A stretch of DNA of 64,000 nucleotides, from the NCBI GenBank assembly GCA_007449985.2, contig VIIQ02000096.1, positions 248,001 through 312,000 on the forward strand, given 5' to 3'. Shown one piece after another: positions 1 through 11,599 of this stretch. Within the stretch, counting starts at the first letter, position 1. The number at the start of each line of letters is the position of its first letter. The position numbers and the translations under genes are program-made. Source of the stretch: Desmodesmus armatus (lineage: Eukaryota > Chlorophyta > Chlorophyceae > Sphaeropleales > Scenedesmaceae). The notes under the pieces were generated by a model. The model saw only the letters and a program-made list of their open reading frames with translations, ran no database searches and was not told the DNA's origin.

Positions 1-3000
1 GCTGCTGCCAGCTGCTTGGTTGAGGTCCCGCTGGGCGAGAACCCCTCGGCCGGATCCTCCACCCCACCCACCACCACCACCACCACCACGGCCTCCCCAA
101 GCTGCTCCCTGGCCCTGCTGTTGCCACTGCTGTTGCTGCTGCTGCTGCCACTGCCCCCCACTAGCAGCTGCTGCTTGACTGCAGCCACCGCTGCCTGCCG
201 ACGGCCACCCCCTGCCACTGCCCCCGCCCACACTCCACCCACTCCCCAGCGGCCCCTGCTGCTGCTGCTGCTGCCAACAGCCGCCGCTGCCCCTGCCGCT
301 GCTACCACCCCAACCCCCACCGGAGCCCTGCCCATAGCAACCCCGCCCACTCGGACCCCCGCTGTGCGCCATGGAAGCTCCCTGGGGGCTTGGTTGTGTG
401 AGCTGGATCAGCAGAGAACCATCTAGCTGGCCCTTGAGGCCATAGCGGGGTGCCCAGATGTTCTCCTCTATGTCTGCTACCCCACGGATCAGCACCCGAG
501 GCCGTTGCCGGGAGTTGCTGCTGGGGCCGATATCCACATAGCCACCAGCAGCATCCGCTTGCTGCTGCTGCTGCTGTTGCTGCCAGGGCTGCGGTGGCTG
601 CATCACAAGCTGCTGCCCATACTGCTGCTGCTGCTGCTGATGTTGCTGTTTCCAGGAGGCTTGTGGTTGCTGTTGCTGTTGCCAGCCGTGCTGCTGTTGT
701 CGCTGTGGTCCCTGCTGCTGCCATGACTGCTGCTGTTGTTGACCCTGCTGCCATTGGGGTCTGTGCCCCTGCTGCTGCTGCTGTGGTGGACCTTGCTGCC
801 CCTGCTGCTGCTGCTGCCCGTGCTGCTGCTGAGGCTGCTGCTGAGGCAGGTAGGTGCGCAGCCATGCACTGATGTTGGCGAGGTGTCTGTTCATCTCCTT
901 GGCTGCCCCCGCCTCTGTCAGCCCCACCTCGTGAAGCTTTTCACCGGAAGAGGCCAGCAGCTCAAGCACCTACGGCACAAGACAGCAGCACACCATAGCA
1001 CATTGGTCATGCATCCGACAGAACGTATATGCACTGGCGCAGGACCAGCAGTGTACATGCGCCTCCAGACAGGTGCGTATGTTAAAGAGGAGCAGTGGCC
1101 CTGGGCAACAACCCCAGACGGCGAACGTGCTGCTGGTGCTTGTGTGCATCACCTGTCTCAGCAACACGAGCATCACAGCACCCTCTCGTCGGAAAAGAGC
1201 TAGCAGCAACCGTCCATGACAGCAAGTGTTGCTGAAGGCGATATTGCCAAGCAAGGCAGAACCAAAACGCTTCGCTCTGGCCTCGCCATTCGATTTTCAC
1301 CAACACAGCAACCCCCCGCAGCGTGGATCCTGCTCACCATCTGCTCGAGCTGCTCAACGCCGGGCAGCTCTGTCCCAGCCTCCATCCCCACCACCTCCAC
1401 CAGCAGCCGCTGCAGCAGCTCGTGCAGCAGCGTGCCGCGTGTGGCAGCCGCACCGGGGCCGCCGCCAGCAGCCGCAAAGCGCTCCGACAGCCAGGCGCGC
1501 CGCACGCAGCTCAGCGCGACAGTGACGGCAGTGCCTGCATGTGCCGTGCAAACGTGGCGGACAGGATGTCACAGCAAGCAACACAGGTCAACAGCATTTG
1601 ACGGCAACGGCTGTGTAGGGTCAGTCTGTCTCGTCAACTACTGTGTCCAATGGCAAGCACTAGACACGTAGGCCCCACTGCTGCTGAGCTCCAACAATCA
1701 CCCGGCGCACTGCATACATATGACCCGTGTCATGTGCAAAACGATCCGGCCTGGGTCCCAAACAGCAGCCTTGTGGCCTGTCCTCAGGAGGCAGAAGCGG
1801 TTACTACTACTGCTATTACTAAACTGGTATCGGGGCTTCGCCTTGTCGCCCTTTCAGCAACCAAACCAGGCTCCCAGGTCAAAAGCAACTGTCAAGAGCC
1901 ACACACAGCTGGCAGCCACACCCACCTGACAGCAGCACGTCAGGGTGCAGCACAAACGTGCCGTTCGCAAGGTCCAGGTAGGCGTGGGTGCGACCCTCAG
2001 CATCCACCGTACGTGTGCCGCCGATGACGTTTGCCTTGTCCCCAGCAGCCACCCGGCAGTCACACCATGGGTGTGACAGGTGCACCCACAGCTCACTGCC
2101 CTGCAGCCCCAGCAGCAACAGTTGCCAGAAGTCCGCAGCATTCAGCACGCAACCAGCAGTAGCAACCCAGCATGACAGTAGCAGCAGTAGGCACAAATCA
2201 CACCATCACACAGTCTCATGCTGCTGGATCAAGCAAGAAGACCCCTGCAGTTCAACACACACAAACGCACGCTCGCATGTTGCTGGCAGCCCTGTAGCCC
2301 TACAGACACACGTCAGCACACCTTGAAGGGGAAGTGTTTTACACAGTGAACAAGCAGCTACGCTGCAAATGAACTGCCGGTGCGAAAGGTCGCAGCAGCT
2401 GGACAGGAACGCCAAACCAGCACTCACCTTGTAGGGGTTGTAGCAGCGTAGCAGCACCTCATCAGGTCCATGTACCGCCTCCAGTACCTCATGGAAGACC
2501 TCAGCACGGCCCCCGGCCAACGGTACATGCCTCACACCCTCTTGTGTTCCTAATGCAGCAGCACCCCCGCCTCTTGAGGCCGTGGCTCCTGCAGCAGTCG
2601 TGCCTGTGGCCCGTGCAGCAGCTGCCACAGCAGCAGCATGGGAGCTGCTGCCTGCCTGACCAGCTGCTGCTGCTGCAGCTTGTAGAGCAGAAGCCGACTG
2701 CTGGTGCTGCTGGTGCTGTGTTGGCTGCTGCAGCTTCTGCCGCTTGGCTGCAGGCATTGGGAGATCTGCAAGCACTGACTCCAGGATGTCAATGTGCTCA
2801 CCCTCGCCCTGAACGCTACTGCCTGGCTGCCGCTGTTGCTGCTGACCTCCTGACAGCGGCTGCTGCTGCTGCTGCTGCTGTGACTGCGTTTGTGATGCCA
2901 GCAGCTCATCAAGGTCCCCATACATCAGCTCAAAGTCCTCAAGCTCTTGAGCAGCTGCCTTAGCCCTGCCCTCCTGGCTGCAGGGCACAGCTGGGGTGCT

Positions 3001-5748
3001 GACATTTGCTGCTGTTGCTGCAGCAGCCTCATCTGCTGCTGCTGGTGTCACTGCTGCTGCTGGGGCGCTGCCATCTGCTGCTGTTGCTGCAGCAGCCTCA
3101 CCCGCGGCTGCTGGTGCCACTGCTGCCCCGCTGCTGTTGGAGCGCTGCCGTCTGCTGCCATTGCTGCAGCTGCCTCACATGCTGCTGATGCTGGCACAGG
3201 TGGCCCCTGCTGCTGCAGCGTTGCTGGCGGTGCATCACCAGCACATGTGTCAACTGCCATGCAGGCAGCACTATCACCTTCTGCTGCACACACCAGAGTA
3301 GCTGCCAGAGGTTCCTGTGTGGCCTCGATCACTAGATCTGCACCTGCAACTTCCTGCTCGTCGACTGCATCGCCGGCAGCGCCAGGCGCCTGCACTAAGC
3401 TTGGCAGCTCCTGGGTGGGAAGCACCAATTGCTGGACAGCATCAGCTGCAGCCAACAATGGCTGTGAGGGCATGCTGCTGGGCCCTGCCTTCTGCTGCAC
3501 CTGTTGGCCACCCGCCTGCGCAGCAGCTGGCAAGCCTTTTGGTGTGCTGCAGGCCAGCTCAGGGCCCAGCACAGGGTCGCCACTGCCGCCCGTTGGCTGT
3601 CGCTGTGGCTGCTGCTGCTGCTGCCTGGCGGCTGGTGTGGTAGCATCCACTTCTGCCAGCACAGCCTGCAGGACTGCATCAGCATCTTCAGCACCAGCCA
3701 CCCCTCCTGCATCCCCTGCTGCTGCATCCCCTGCTGCTGTACCCTGTGTGCCATGCGCCAGCCGCCGCACGGGGGAGGCCCCATCCGCGCTCTCCTCACC
3801 CTCCCCGTCTGCCGAGCAGCTGCCATCCAGGCGAGGCTTTTTCACCAAGTCCTGCACCTTCTCCAGCAGCTCCAGGAGCACCCTGCGCTTTAGCCCCGCC
3901 TGCTGCTTCTTACCCGTGCTGCTGCCTGGAGTATTCGACCCTGCAGTCCCTGCTGCTGCTGCACTGGCCAGCCGACCCTGCAGCCCAGACCCAGGAGCTA
4001 CACCGCTGCTTGCTGCGCCGGCTGAAGGCGTGCCGGCTGCAGCTGCCCCAGCCGCCGCTGCAGCGGCGAGGGCCGTCGCGTAGCTGGCGCTGCTGCGGCG
4101 CTGCTGGCGCTGCAGCTTCCTGCAGCTGCTGCCTCCAGCTGAGCATGGGGGCATCACTGAGTGCTGCTTGAAGGCACGCAGCCTGGGGCCCCCAGGTGTG
4201 GCCAGCACAGAGGGTCCAGCACCTGCCTCATCCAGGCTCGCAAGCACCTGCTGCAGCACAGGGTCACTGTCATCTGCAGGCGGGTTGCTGCTGGCCCCAG
4301 GTGCAGCCAGCTGCTTGCTTGCGGTGCCTCCCTGCTTGCTGCCGCAGCCGTCGCTGCCTGCAGTCCCTTTCCTGCCTGCAGTCCTGCGGGGAGGGTCAGC
4401 AGCTACCCTGCCGGCGTTGCCACCACCAGCAGCAGCGCCTGCCGTTAGCTGTCCTTGCTGCAGTAACGCGGGTGTTGGGGACTTGCTCCGGCTCTTGCTG
4501 CGGCCAGACCCGCCCATGCCGCTGGCACTGCTGCTGCGGCTGCCTTGCAGACCCCCTTTGGCGCCGCTGCCTGCTGCTGCAGCTGCTGCTGGGGCGCTGA
4601 GCAGGTTGAGCTTTGGCGGGGAGGGCTCCCACTGGACCTCCGGCAAGTCCTCATACTGACTCATCACCTGCGGCACAGGTGCAGGAAGGCCAGGCGGCAA
4701 AAGTGTACTGTGAATGGCTGAGCATGACCCCTCACTCAACGAACAGAGCAAAACGGTCTCTGTCACGTGGTGTCTCAACAGACTATGGACCTGCACTGCC
4801 TACCAGTCACAGCGGTTTGGGGCCATCCCCAAGTTGGCATGCATGCACAGCCTCCACCATGAGCTTTGCATGCATCACAGCACAGCGTTCCTTTTCATGA
4901 CCCACCAGGTGACCGCCGGCCTGCAGGCCCATGCAGTTGCCAAACAGCGCAGACCCCGACCTGGGTGGCTGGTGGCTGCTGCTGCCTGGTTGCACGCTGC
5001 GCCTGATTGCAACATTCCTGCCTGCAGCTGCTGCTCTGCTGGCTTTGCTGCCATCCAACCCTGCAGCTGCAGAGTCGTTGCCAGCAGCAGACAGCAGGGC
5101 AGCAGCACCAAGCTTGCTGGTTTTGCTGCTGGCCCCTTGGGCAGCCGCTGCTGTGCCTGACACAACAGACCCAGAGCGGGTGCTGCCAACAGACTTTGAG
5201 GACCCAGCTGCTGCTGCCACAGCTGGGTCTGCTGCTGCAGGGGTGGTGCTGCGCGCACGAGCACTTATGGTGTCAGCGGCCCCCGCTGCGTCTTTTGCTT
5301 GTGCTTTTGCTGCCCTAGCTGCTGCTGCCTTAGCTGCATGTGCTGCCGCTGCTTCTGCAGCAGTGGCAGGAGCTGCGGTCCGCTTCTGTGCTTGCTGGTT
5401 GCCCTGCTGTGCTGGCACGGCCGCGGAAGCAGGGACCGCTGTCTTCTGCTGCTTGAGCTGCTGCTTGCTTTCTTGCTGTTGCTGCTTCGTCAGCTTGCCG
5501 GCTCCTGCAGCTGGTGCTAGGGGCTGCTGGCCCACAGGCGCTGCACTGCGGTGCTGCTTGTTCCTTGCAGAAGCATCTGACTGCCCTGCCGCTGTTGCAG
5601 CTGACCCCGCTGTTTTGGCTGCAGTTGCTGTGGTTGGGGCTGCAACAGCAGTGGCAGCTGCTGGGACTGCATGGGCTTGGTTGGCTGGCACGCCTGCCTG
5701 CTGCTGCCTGGCACGTGGTGCGGTCGTTGCAGGTGCTGCTTGCGTGGC
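1..5748 (-). CDS. DNA2: DNA2 replication helicase/nuclease, 5' part (runs off left edge)
   Basis: DNA2 is a nuclear nuclease-helicase that trims flaps in Okazaki-fragment maturation and resects DNA ends. Exons on the minus strand, 5' to 3': 4906-5748, 3102-4667, 2428-2973, 1926-2100, 1338-1534 and 969 to below 1. All junctions are GT-AG and phase-compatible. Family signatures seen: GDKANVIGG then FVLHPDVLLSG, spliced to SCVRRAWLSERF and TRGTLLHELLQ, then DIEENIWAPRYGLKGQLD in the last exon, which carries the RecB-type nuclease acidic residues. The LELK-type nuclease lysine motif and the helicase domain lie beyond the left edge. The N-terminal ~800 residues are low-complexity (Ala, Gln, Ser) and diverge from animal DNA2. 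A Q-rich insert of roughly 100 residues sits between the HELLQ region and the nuclease motif. The true start codon is unresolved: exon 4906-5748 begins at an acceptor, so at least one upstream exon exists, perhaps around 5806-5875. MSQYED at 4664 could be an alternative start. Confidence 0.9.
2974..3101 (-). repeat. GCT-rich minisatellite across DNA2 intron/exon
   Basis: Between about 2996 and 3200 a GCT-rich unit of roughly 55-65 bp (containing gcgctgccatctgctgctgt) occurs about three times. The reading frame of the upstream DNA2 exon (3102-4667) does not continue through it, while another frame does from about 3120 onward. An intron at 2974-3101 (GTGAGG donor, CAG acceptor, phase 0 on both sides) reconciles the frames. 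An 8 nt length difference between repeat copies would give the same effect, so this junction is less certain than the other DNA2 junctions. Confidence 0.5.
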
Positions 5749-6457
5749 CTGCAGGTGCAGGGTGGGTAGCAACTTGAGTTGAGATGGTGCAACAAAGGCA
5801 ACCCAAGCACTTTGTTCCAGCTGTTGCCATACTTGACAATCTGGTGCTGGCACAGCATGCACGGCGTGCCGTCAAATGCTCCTATACGTGTCTGAGCAGC
5901 ACGCGTGCGTCACACCTGTGTAGCCCTGCCAACAGACGTCTGATGTCCTGGTAGCCGATGGGCTTGCTGGTTTTGTCCGTTTTCTGCGGGCACAGGGACA
6001 GGCAAGGGTGTGAACAGCAGTTGTGGTGCGCGAGGTGTATGAACCCCCGCTGGTGGTGCTGCTGCGTGCAGCTGTCTGGGATCAATATGAAAGCTTCGTT
6101 TCTCTGCTTGTCTATTGACTATGATGATGTCCCAACCACGCAGTCTCCCCACCTTGCCCATCTTGTCTGTGCCACCAGCACAGTCAGGTGCCTGATTTTT
6201 CACTGAGAAGATGTTGCATGGTTGACATCCAGACGCCAAACATGCCCAACAGCAGTAAGAAATGCTGCCTTTATCAAGTTGGCAGGCTGTTCAGTTGAGG
6301 TTCAAACGGAGTTACTTCTCACTGCCTGCAATTTCATCTTAATAGTGTATCATTTCTCATTCCATGTAATTTGCAACCACAACTGTAGTGTGCCGTCGCT
6401 AAAAGGGACAGATTTCAGTTTCTGTTTTTGCCACCTGCCACCTTCCGTCACCATGCA
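5749..6457. promoter_or_regulatory. Divergent upstream region DNA2 / proline-rich gene
   Basis: This is the shared upstream region between DNA2 (minus) and the gene starting at 6458 (plus). The stretch 6200-6457 is clearly more AT-rich than the neighbouring exons. The part 5806-6200 is open on the minus strand in places and may hold 5' exons of DNA2. One candidate includes TPCMLCQHQIVKYG, a CxxC-containing stretch I cannot assign to a family. A two-codon upstream ORF (ATGCAATGA) overlaps the ATG at 6458. I see no recognisable TATA or other core element. Confidence 0.45.
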
Positions 6458-8343
6458 ATGAGCCAGCCAGACAACGAGAACTTGGACACAACAACAAATC
6501 GTATTGCGGCGCGTCAGGCAGACATGGCCCCAGCACCAGAAGCAGCAGCAGCAGCAGCGGCAGACAAAACAGCAGAAATGCAGGCCCATGGTGGTGACAC
6601 AGACGAGACACAGGAGCTGCTGGAGGTCTTTGACGACGAGGACGACGAGGAGGAGCCAGCAGATGGTATGGGCCATTTAACATACAGTGGCGACTTATCA
6701 GCAGACTTGGCCGAAGGTGACGGCAGTGCACTAGCGGCAGCAGCAGCAGCAGCAGGCAGTGACGCCGATGCCGAAGCTGCTGACACTGCTGCAGAATCTC
6801 CAGAGCAGCAGGAAACACCGCAAGAAGCAGCAGCAGCAGCACAAGTGGGTGGCAAGGCGGCAGCAGCAGCAGTCGCCAGCTCCCCACCCTCAGTGTCCCG
6901 CAGCAGCGCACCCCGGGTGACCCCCAACCTCACCCGCAAGCGGCCAGCACCCGACAGTCAGCAGCAGCATGCCCCTCGCCGCCTGCCGCCCTTACTGCGC
7001 GGCCCACCCCCGCCACGCTTCCCACCCCATGGGCCCCCACTCCCTCACTGGATGGGGCCAGACAGGCCACCCTCACCTCCACACCGCGGCCTCCCTCCCC
7101 CGGGGTGGGAGCAGCAGCGGGGGATGGGACCAATGCGGCAGCCCCCACCCCCAGGGTGGGACATGCCGCCAGAGCGGCCATTCAGGCAGCCGGAGCCGCC
7201 ACCCAGGCTACTGAGGTGTGTGTTGGTGCCGTTGTGGCAGGCTCCAGCCCATCCTGCGAATCTAGCATCATGTCACTCTTGTCACTGTGTGCAGCTGCTG
7301 GTGTAGTGTATCAGGGCCACTGAACCGCCCTTATGCATGGCAGCTGTCAGCATCACGCAGTTGTTCACAAATGCGCTGCAACCTGTCAACGCCCCTGCTA
7401 TGTGCACCTTGGTTTCCCCCAAACCTGCACCAACCAACCCAACGCTGCTCACATCCTGTCACATCACACCTTTTCTGCTGCCGTGCGTGCTGTACTTCCT
7501 GTTCATTCCTGCAGGGGCCCTCCTCACCCCTACGGTCCCCATGAGCCCTGTGACCCCTCCTGGGGCCCTTACCCGGATGACCCCTACGCAGACGCAGGCC
7601 ACGCGCCCTACAGGCATCAGGAGCAGCACCAGCCGCTTGGCATGCAGCCGCCCCCGCCAATGCGCGCACTGGATGACAGGGCCGGGTACAGGTTCGGTGG
7701 CTTGGACCACGCCCCCAGGCGGCAGCCCAGCCCCCCTCGGCCAGGGATGCAGATGCCAATGCACCCTGCAGGAGCAGCAGGGATGCATGAGCCAATGCGG
7801 GGCCCTTACAGACTGGGCGCGGATCCGGCAGGTGACAGGTTACAGCACCACCCGCAGCAGCGGCCACACAGCCAGCCGCCGCCTCCTATGCGGGGGGTGA
7901 TGCACCAGCCGCCGCCGCCGATGCGGGACCAGCTTCCACCTGGGGGCCCAGATTGGGACAGGTTTGGGCCGGGGCCTGGGTTCAGGCAGGGTTCAGGGCC
8001 GGGGGAGAGGTTTGGCGGGCACGAGGCGGACCCTTTCAGAGACCCACTGCCACCACCGCGGCCGCCTGTTGATATGATGCAGCCCCGTGCACCGTACCGG
8101 ATGTGGGGTGAGGAGCAGCCGCCGCCGCCCCACATGGCAATGCAGCAGCCGCCGCCCCCGATGCAGCAGTACGGGGACAGAATGCACCAACGGGGTCCGC
8201 CACCGGCGGGGGATGTGGGGCATCCGGGGCCCCCCATGCAGCACCCGGGCGCGAGGGGCTTGCCGCATGCGCCTTACAGGGCAATGCCAGGGGAGCTGGG
8301 CCCTCTAGGGATGGCTGGTAGGGGGCCGTTCAGGCCCATGTAA
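6458..8343 (+). CDS. Proline-rich low-complexity protein of unknown function
   Basis: Two exons, 6458-7215 and 7515-8343, joined in phase (AG/G codon) by a canonical intron, give a 528-residue protein. I do not recognise the family. The N-terminal third is acidic and alanine-rich and contains FDDEDDEEEP. A basic patch follows (TRKRPAPD), then a long Pro/Met/Gln/Gly/Arg-rich C-terminal half with recurrent PPPPM, GPHEP-like and RGPF motifs. There is no signal peptide, membrane segment or folded domain that I can identify. Proline-rich tails of this kind occur in hnRNP-like, splicing and polyadenylation factors, so an RNA-binding or condensate-type role is possible but is only inference from composition. 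The start is the ATG at 6458. A TGTAA motif, the green-algal polyadenylation signal, lies at 8813-8817, which would imply a 3' UTR of about 0.5 kb. Confidence 0.8.
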
Positions 8344-11300
8344 GGCTGAGGCAGTGTAGGGGTGTGTGCGGGAGCAGGCATGCGTAGACACTCAGTTGTA
8401 TTGTGTAGCTCGACAGTGTCTTTGTCGGGTGGGCATGTGTGACGGCCTGTCTCTCGGGCAGCAGTAGTCGTCACGGTGGTGTGTTGCTGCATCTGTTGCA
8501 AGTCATGATGGTGTGTTGCTGCAGTTGCTGCATCTTGTGGCCTCTGCTGTTGGCGCTGCAGCTGTTGGGCGGGTGGGTAGGTACGTTTGGCAGGGGGTGC
8601 GGTTCAGCCTTGAGGCCGGAAGAAAGCGGTGTATGACTGCAACAAGGCATGGCTAGGGTGCTGCTTGGTATCACGGTGGCCGGCTTGTAGAGGGCGCATT
8701 CCAGTTGGAGTGTTGCTTCAAAGCTTTGAGTGCGGGGTGAGCAGGTGCTTGATTTTGGGGTTCAGCACCAGTGTCTGCCCTTGCAAGGCCAATTTGCAGA
8801 GGGCTGTGAGTGTAACACATGGTGTGTACACACTGGGAGTGCATCCAGCCAATATGCTGACGGGCCGATGTCCCTGCAGCTGGCGTGTCATTAATCACAT
8901 GTGCGCATGTGCTCTGTGTGGCCCCTGCATGTCTAGCCCTCCTAGGGGGCATCCGTGCCCATCCTTGGCATGTGTGATTGCTGGCTACAAACGCTGCATG
9001 CAGATGCCTGTATGGGCAGGTTCTGTCCAGCGTTTGGCGTGAACCCTATTTTTTCCTCAGTAGCTGCTGGAAGCAGACCTTCCATAGATACAGCTGAGCT
9101 TGTGTCTCGGTGGCGGGTGAGGGGTGCAGCTTGCTGACATAAGCATGCGTGTGCAATGGCCATGCACAGGGCCGGGTGCTAACCCCACAGGTGCAGGTGT
9201 CAGGAACAGGGGTCATGGGGTGTTGCTGGGGTTTTGGGGTGTTGCTACTCCAGGTTTGAGGGCATTGCCACAGCTTGTTCTCTCGCACTGAGTTGGCTGA
9301 CGGCTGTGTGTAACCAAGTGATGCCTGCGGAGCCACCTAGCGGACGCATTTGCAGTGGCAGAAGTCCCTCAATGGAAGTTTTGTGGAGCATGAGGCTGAG
9401 TTGCTCTGCTGCAGTGAAAGACCGGTCGTTGTCTGTGAATACTCGTGAACAGCCTGTTGATGCGCACAGAGGCTCCTAGCATTGCTCCTGCAACCTCTTA
9501 CAGCCAGCAACGTGTGGGCTGTGAGATAGTAGGCTGTGTTGCAGTAAGATCGCAGTGGCTGAAGCCGCCGTGTCTGTCAACGAAAATAAGTGGTTGGTGA
9601 TGCATATGCATGTGCAGCTGAAGCTAGACGAGTAGTAGGCTGTGGCTGCCATCCGTCAGCACGCATCCATGCACTACGCTCTTGTGATGCCACAAGGCCC
9701 AATTTTGCTTAGCTGAGCTGCAGACCTTTCAGCGCAGAGTGCCTGCCTTCCTACTTGGAAAGCAGGTGTGCTTTGGCAGCCTAGCAGGTGTGCTGCTCTG
9801 ATGCCTCCTGCATGCCGTTTCGTGGCATTGTCATGCCAGGTGGTGACTTGTGTAACTGCTTGATAGCATGTTGAAAGGACAAAGGTCATGAGACAGCACA
9901 TGAATTACTGGTGCTGCTGTGTGAATGTATGGCAGGGCTGCCGACTGCCTTTACTTAGTACACTGCAACATGCCTGTACATGCACTGAAAGGACAGTGTC
10001 AGTGCCTAGGCATGGGTGGTGCTGCAGGCGGCACGGGCACTTCACTGGCCTCTAGGGGGACTCTTGTCAAGCTAAGTCATGCTGTCAGTATGTATGGAGG
10101 GTGCAGTACCACAGCCATTGCTGAGTGGTGCAGCAAAGTGTGATACCTGCATAATCTCTATCTGCTGTGCTGACGTTGCGCACGTGATGCGGTTCTCGCA
10201 GTTGTACAGTGGTATCTGTGGTGTTACACTTGAGCAGTTGAACTCACCCAGCCACCAGCACAACAGCCAGCACAACAGCCAGCACAACAGCCAGCACAAC
10301 AAAACTGCAACCAGCCACCCGGACGACCAAACAGACAACATGTGAAAGCAAGTATGGTACACACTTCGACAGCTGCTAGCAGTGCGGCACTCGCGTGTGC
10401 AACAGACACTGCAGACATGCTGAGGTCCCAGAAACATTATTGAAAGCATGCAAAGCAGCTTGCGCTGATCATTGTGACTGGGGCTGACAAACTGCCCTTG
10501 ATGATTATTGAGAAACCATCATTGAAAAAGCCCAGGGTGGCATGCATTTGAGTTTTGGACATCTGCCAGCTGGGCTGTCGATCAACAGCCTCAGGGTTCA
10601 CCCTGAACGACCACCCACAACTAGTGACACCATGCTTTCAGCAGCATCCTGGGCAAGCAGTGGTGCATGCCAGCTGCACATTATTGAGCAGGCTCGTGTG
10701 TGCACACATGCAGCACCGTGGCACCGCCGAACATCCGCCTCCCCACGGTGTACTTCTATAGGGGTGCCGAACAGCTCCTTCCACACCACCACACCTAGCA
10801 ACCCACCAAGAGTGAGGGGAAGTTATTATCATGTTTGAAACCTGCGCGTAACATGCTGTGTAGAGCTGCACAGCCCAGCTACTTTCCTTGCCCTACACGC
10901 ATCACCAACACTCACAATCGTGTTGCAACACACAATGCACGTGAAGGCACTGCTTTGATGGCCTCTCAAAGATGACCGCTGCCATCAGCACCCCACTGTG
11001 TTGCACAAACAGCAACGCATGCCAGCACAGCACACAAGGCTGCTTACAACACATAGTGTGATAAAAAGGGAGGGAGCCTCAGCACGCTGTAGAGCACAGC
11101 ATAGACAGATAACCTGGGCTCACAGCCAAGGGGAAGCAAAACACACTTCCACCAAGCTGCACTCGTCTGGTTTTGAGGCAGCCCAGCACACTGCCAGACA
11201 GGTCCACAGCACAGACACAATGTCTGTCGGTAACAGGCAGGTAACAAACGCAGTACATGTCCCCAGCTGAGCAGCTGTACAGCTGCGCAGCTCAGGACAT

Positions 11301-11480
11301 GCACTTTATTGATCACACATGTGTGGCTGTACAGCCAGGTCATTGCAGACTACCTTAGGAACAGGGTTTAGAGGTCTGGACCTCGCAACAGTCAGTGGCA
11401 GGACATAAAAAACCTGCCTTTATGGTGGAGGGGCCCACTAGGGTGTTGATGCTGCCAGCACAGCAGCACTGACACTTCAA
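8344..11480. other. 3' UTR and gene-poor DNA
   Basis: After the stop of the proline-rich gene I see no reading frame with protein-like composition or splice structure on either strand. All open frames are short and use non-ATG starts or Cys/Trp-rich shadow translations. The first ~500 bp is probably the 3' UTR. A 12 bp tandem repeat lies at 10255-10302. Confidence 0.5.
10255..10302. repeat. 12 bp tandem repeat, about 4 copies
   Basis: The unit ccagcacaacag is repeated four times almost perfectly in non-coding DNA. Confidence 0.9.
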
Positions 11481-11599
11481 CTGCGTGACGGCCTTATTGC
11501 TTGTCCACACGTATTCCACGCGCACCGTCAGCACACTGGGAAGCCCCGGGCTAGGCCAACACGCTGAGACAGGTAAGCGCGGGCTGAAGGGCTTTCCAC

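Noticed and set aside
302..872. Long plus- and minus-strand frames of poly-Ala, poly-Leu or poly-Ser over the DNA2 Q-tract
   Set aside because: They are alternative-frame readings of CAG/CTG repeats; the minus frame with DNA2 motifs is the real one.
6428..6457. Start of the proline-rich gene at 6428
   Set aside because: The codon there is not ATG; ATG at 6458 precedes the protein-like sequence.
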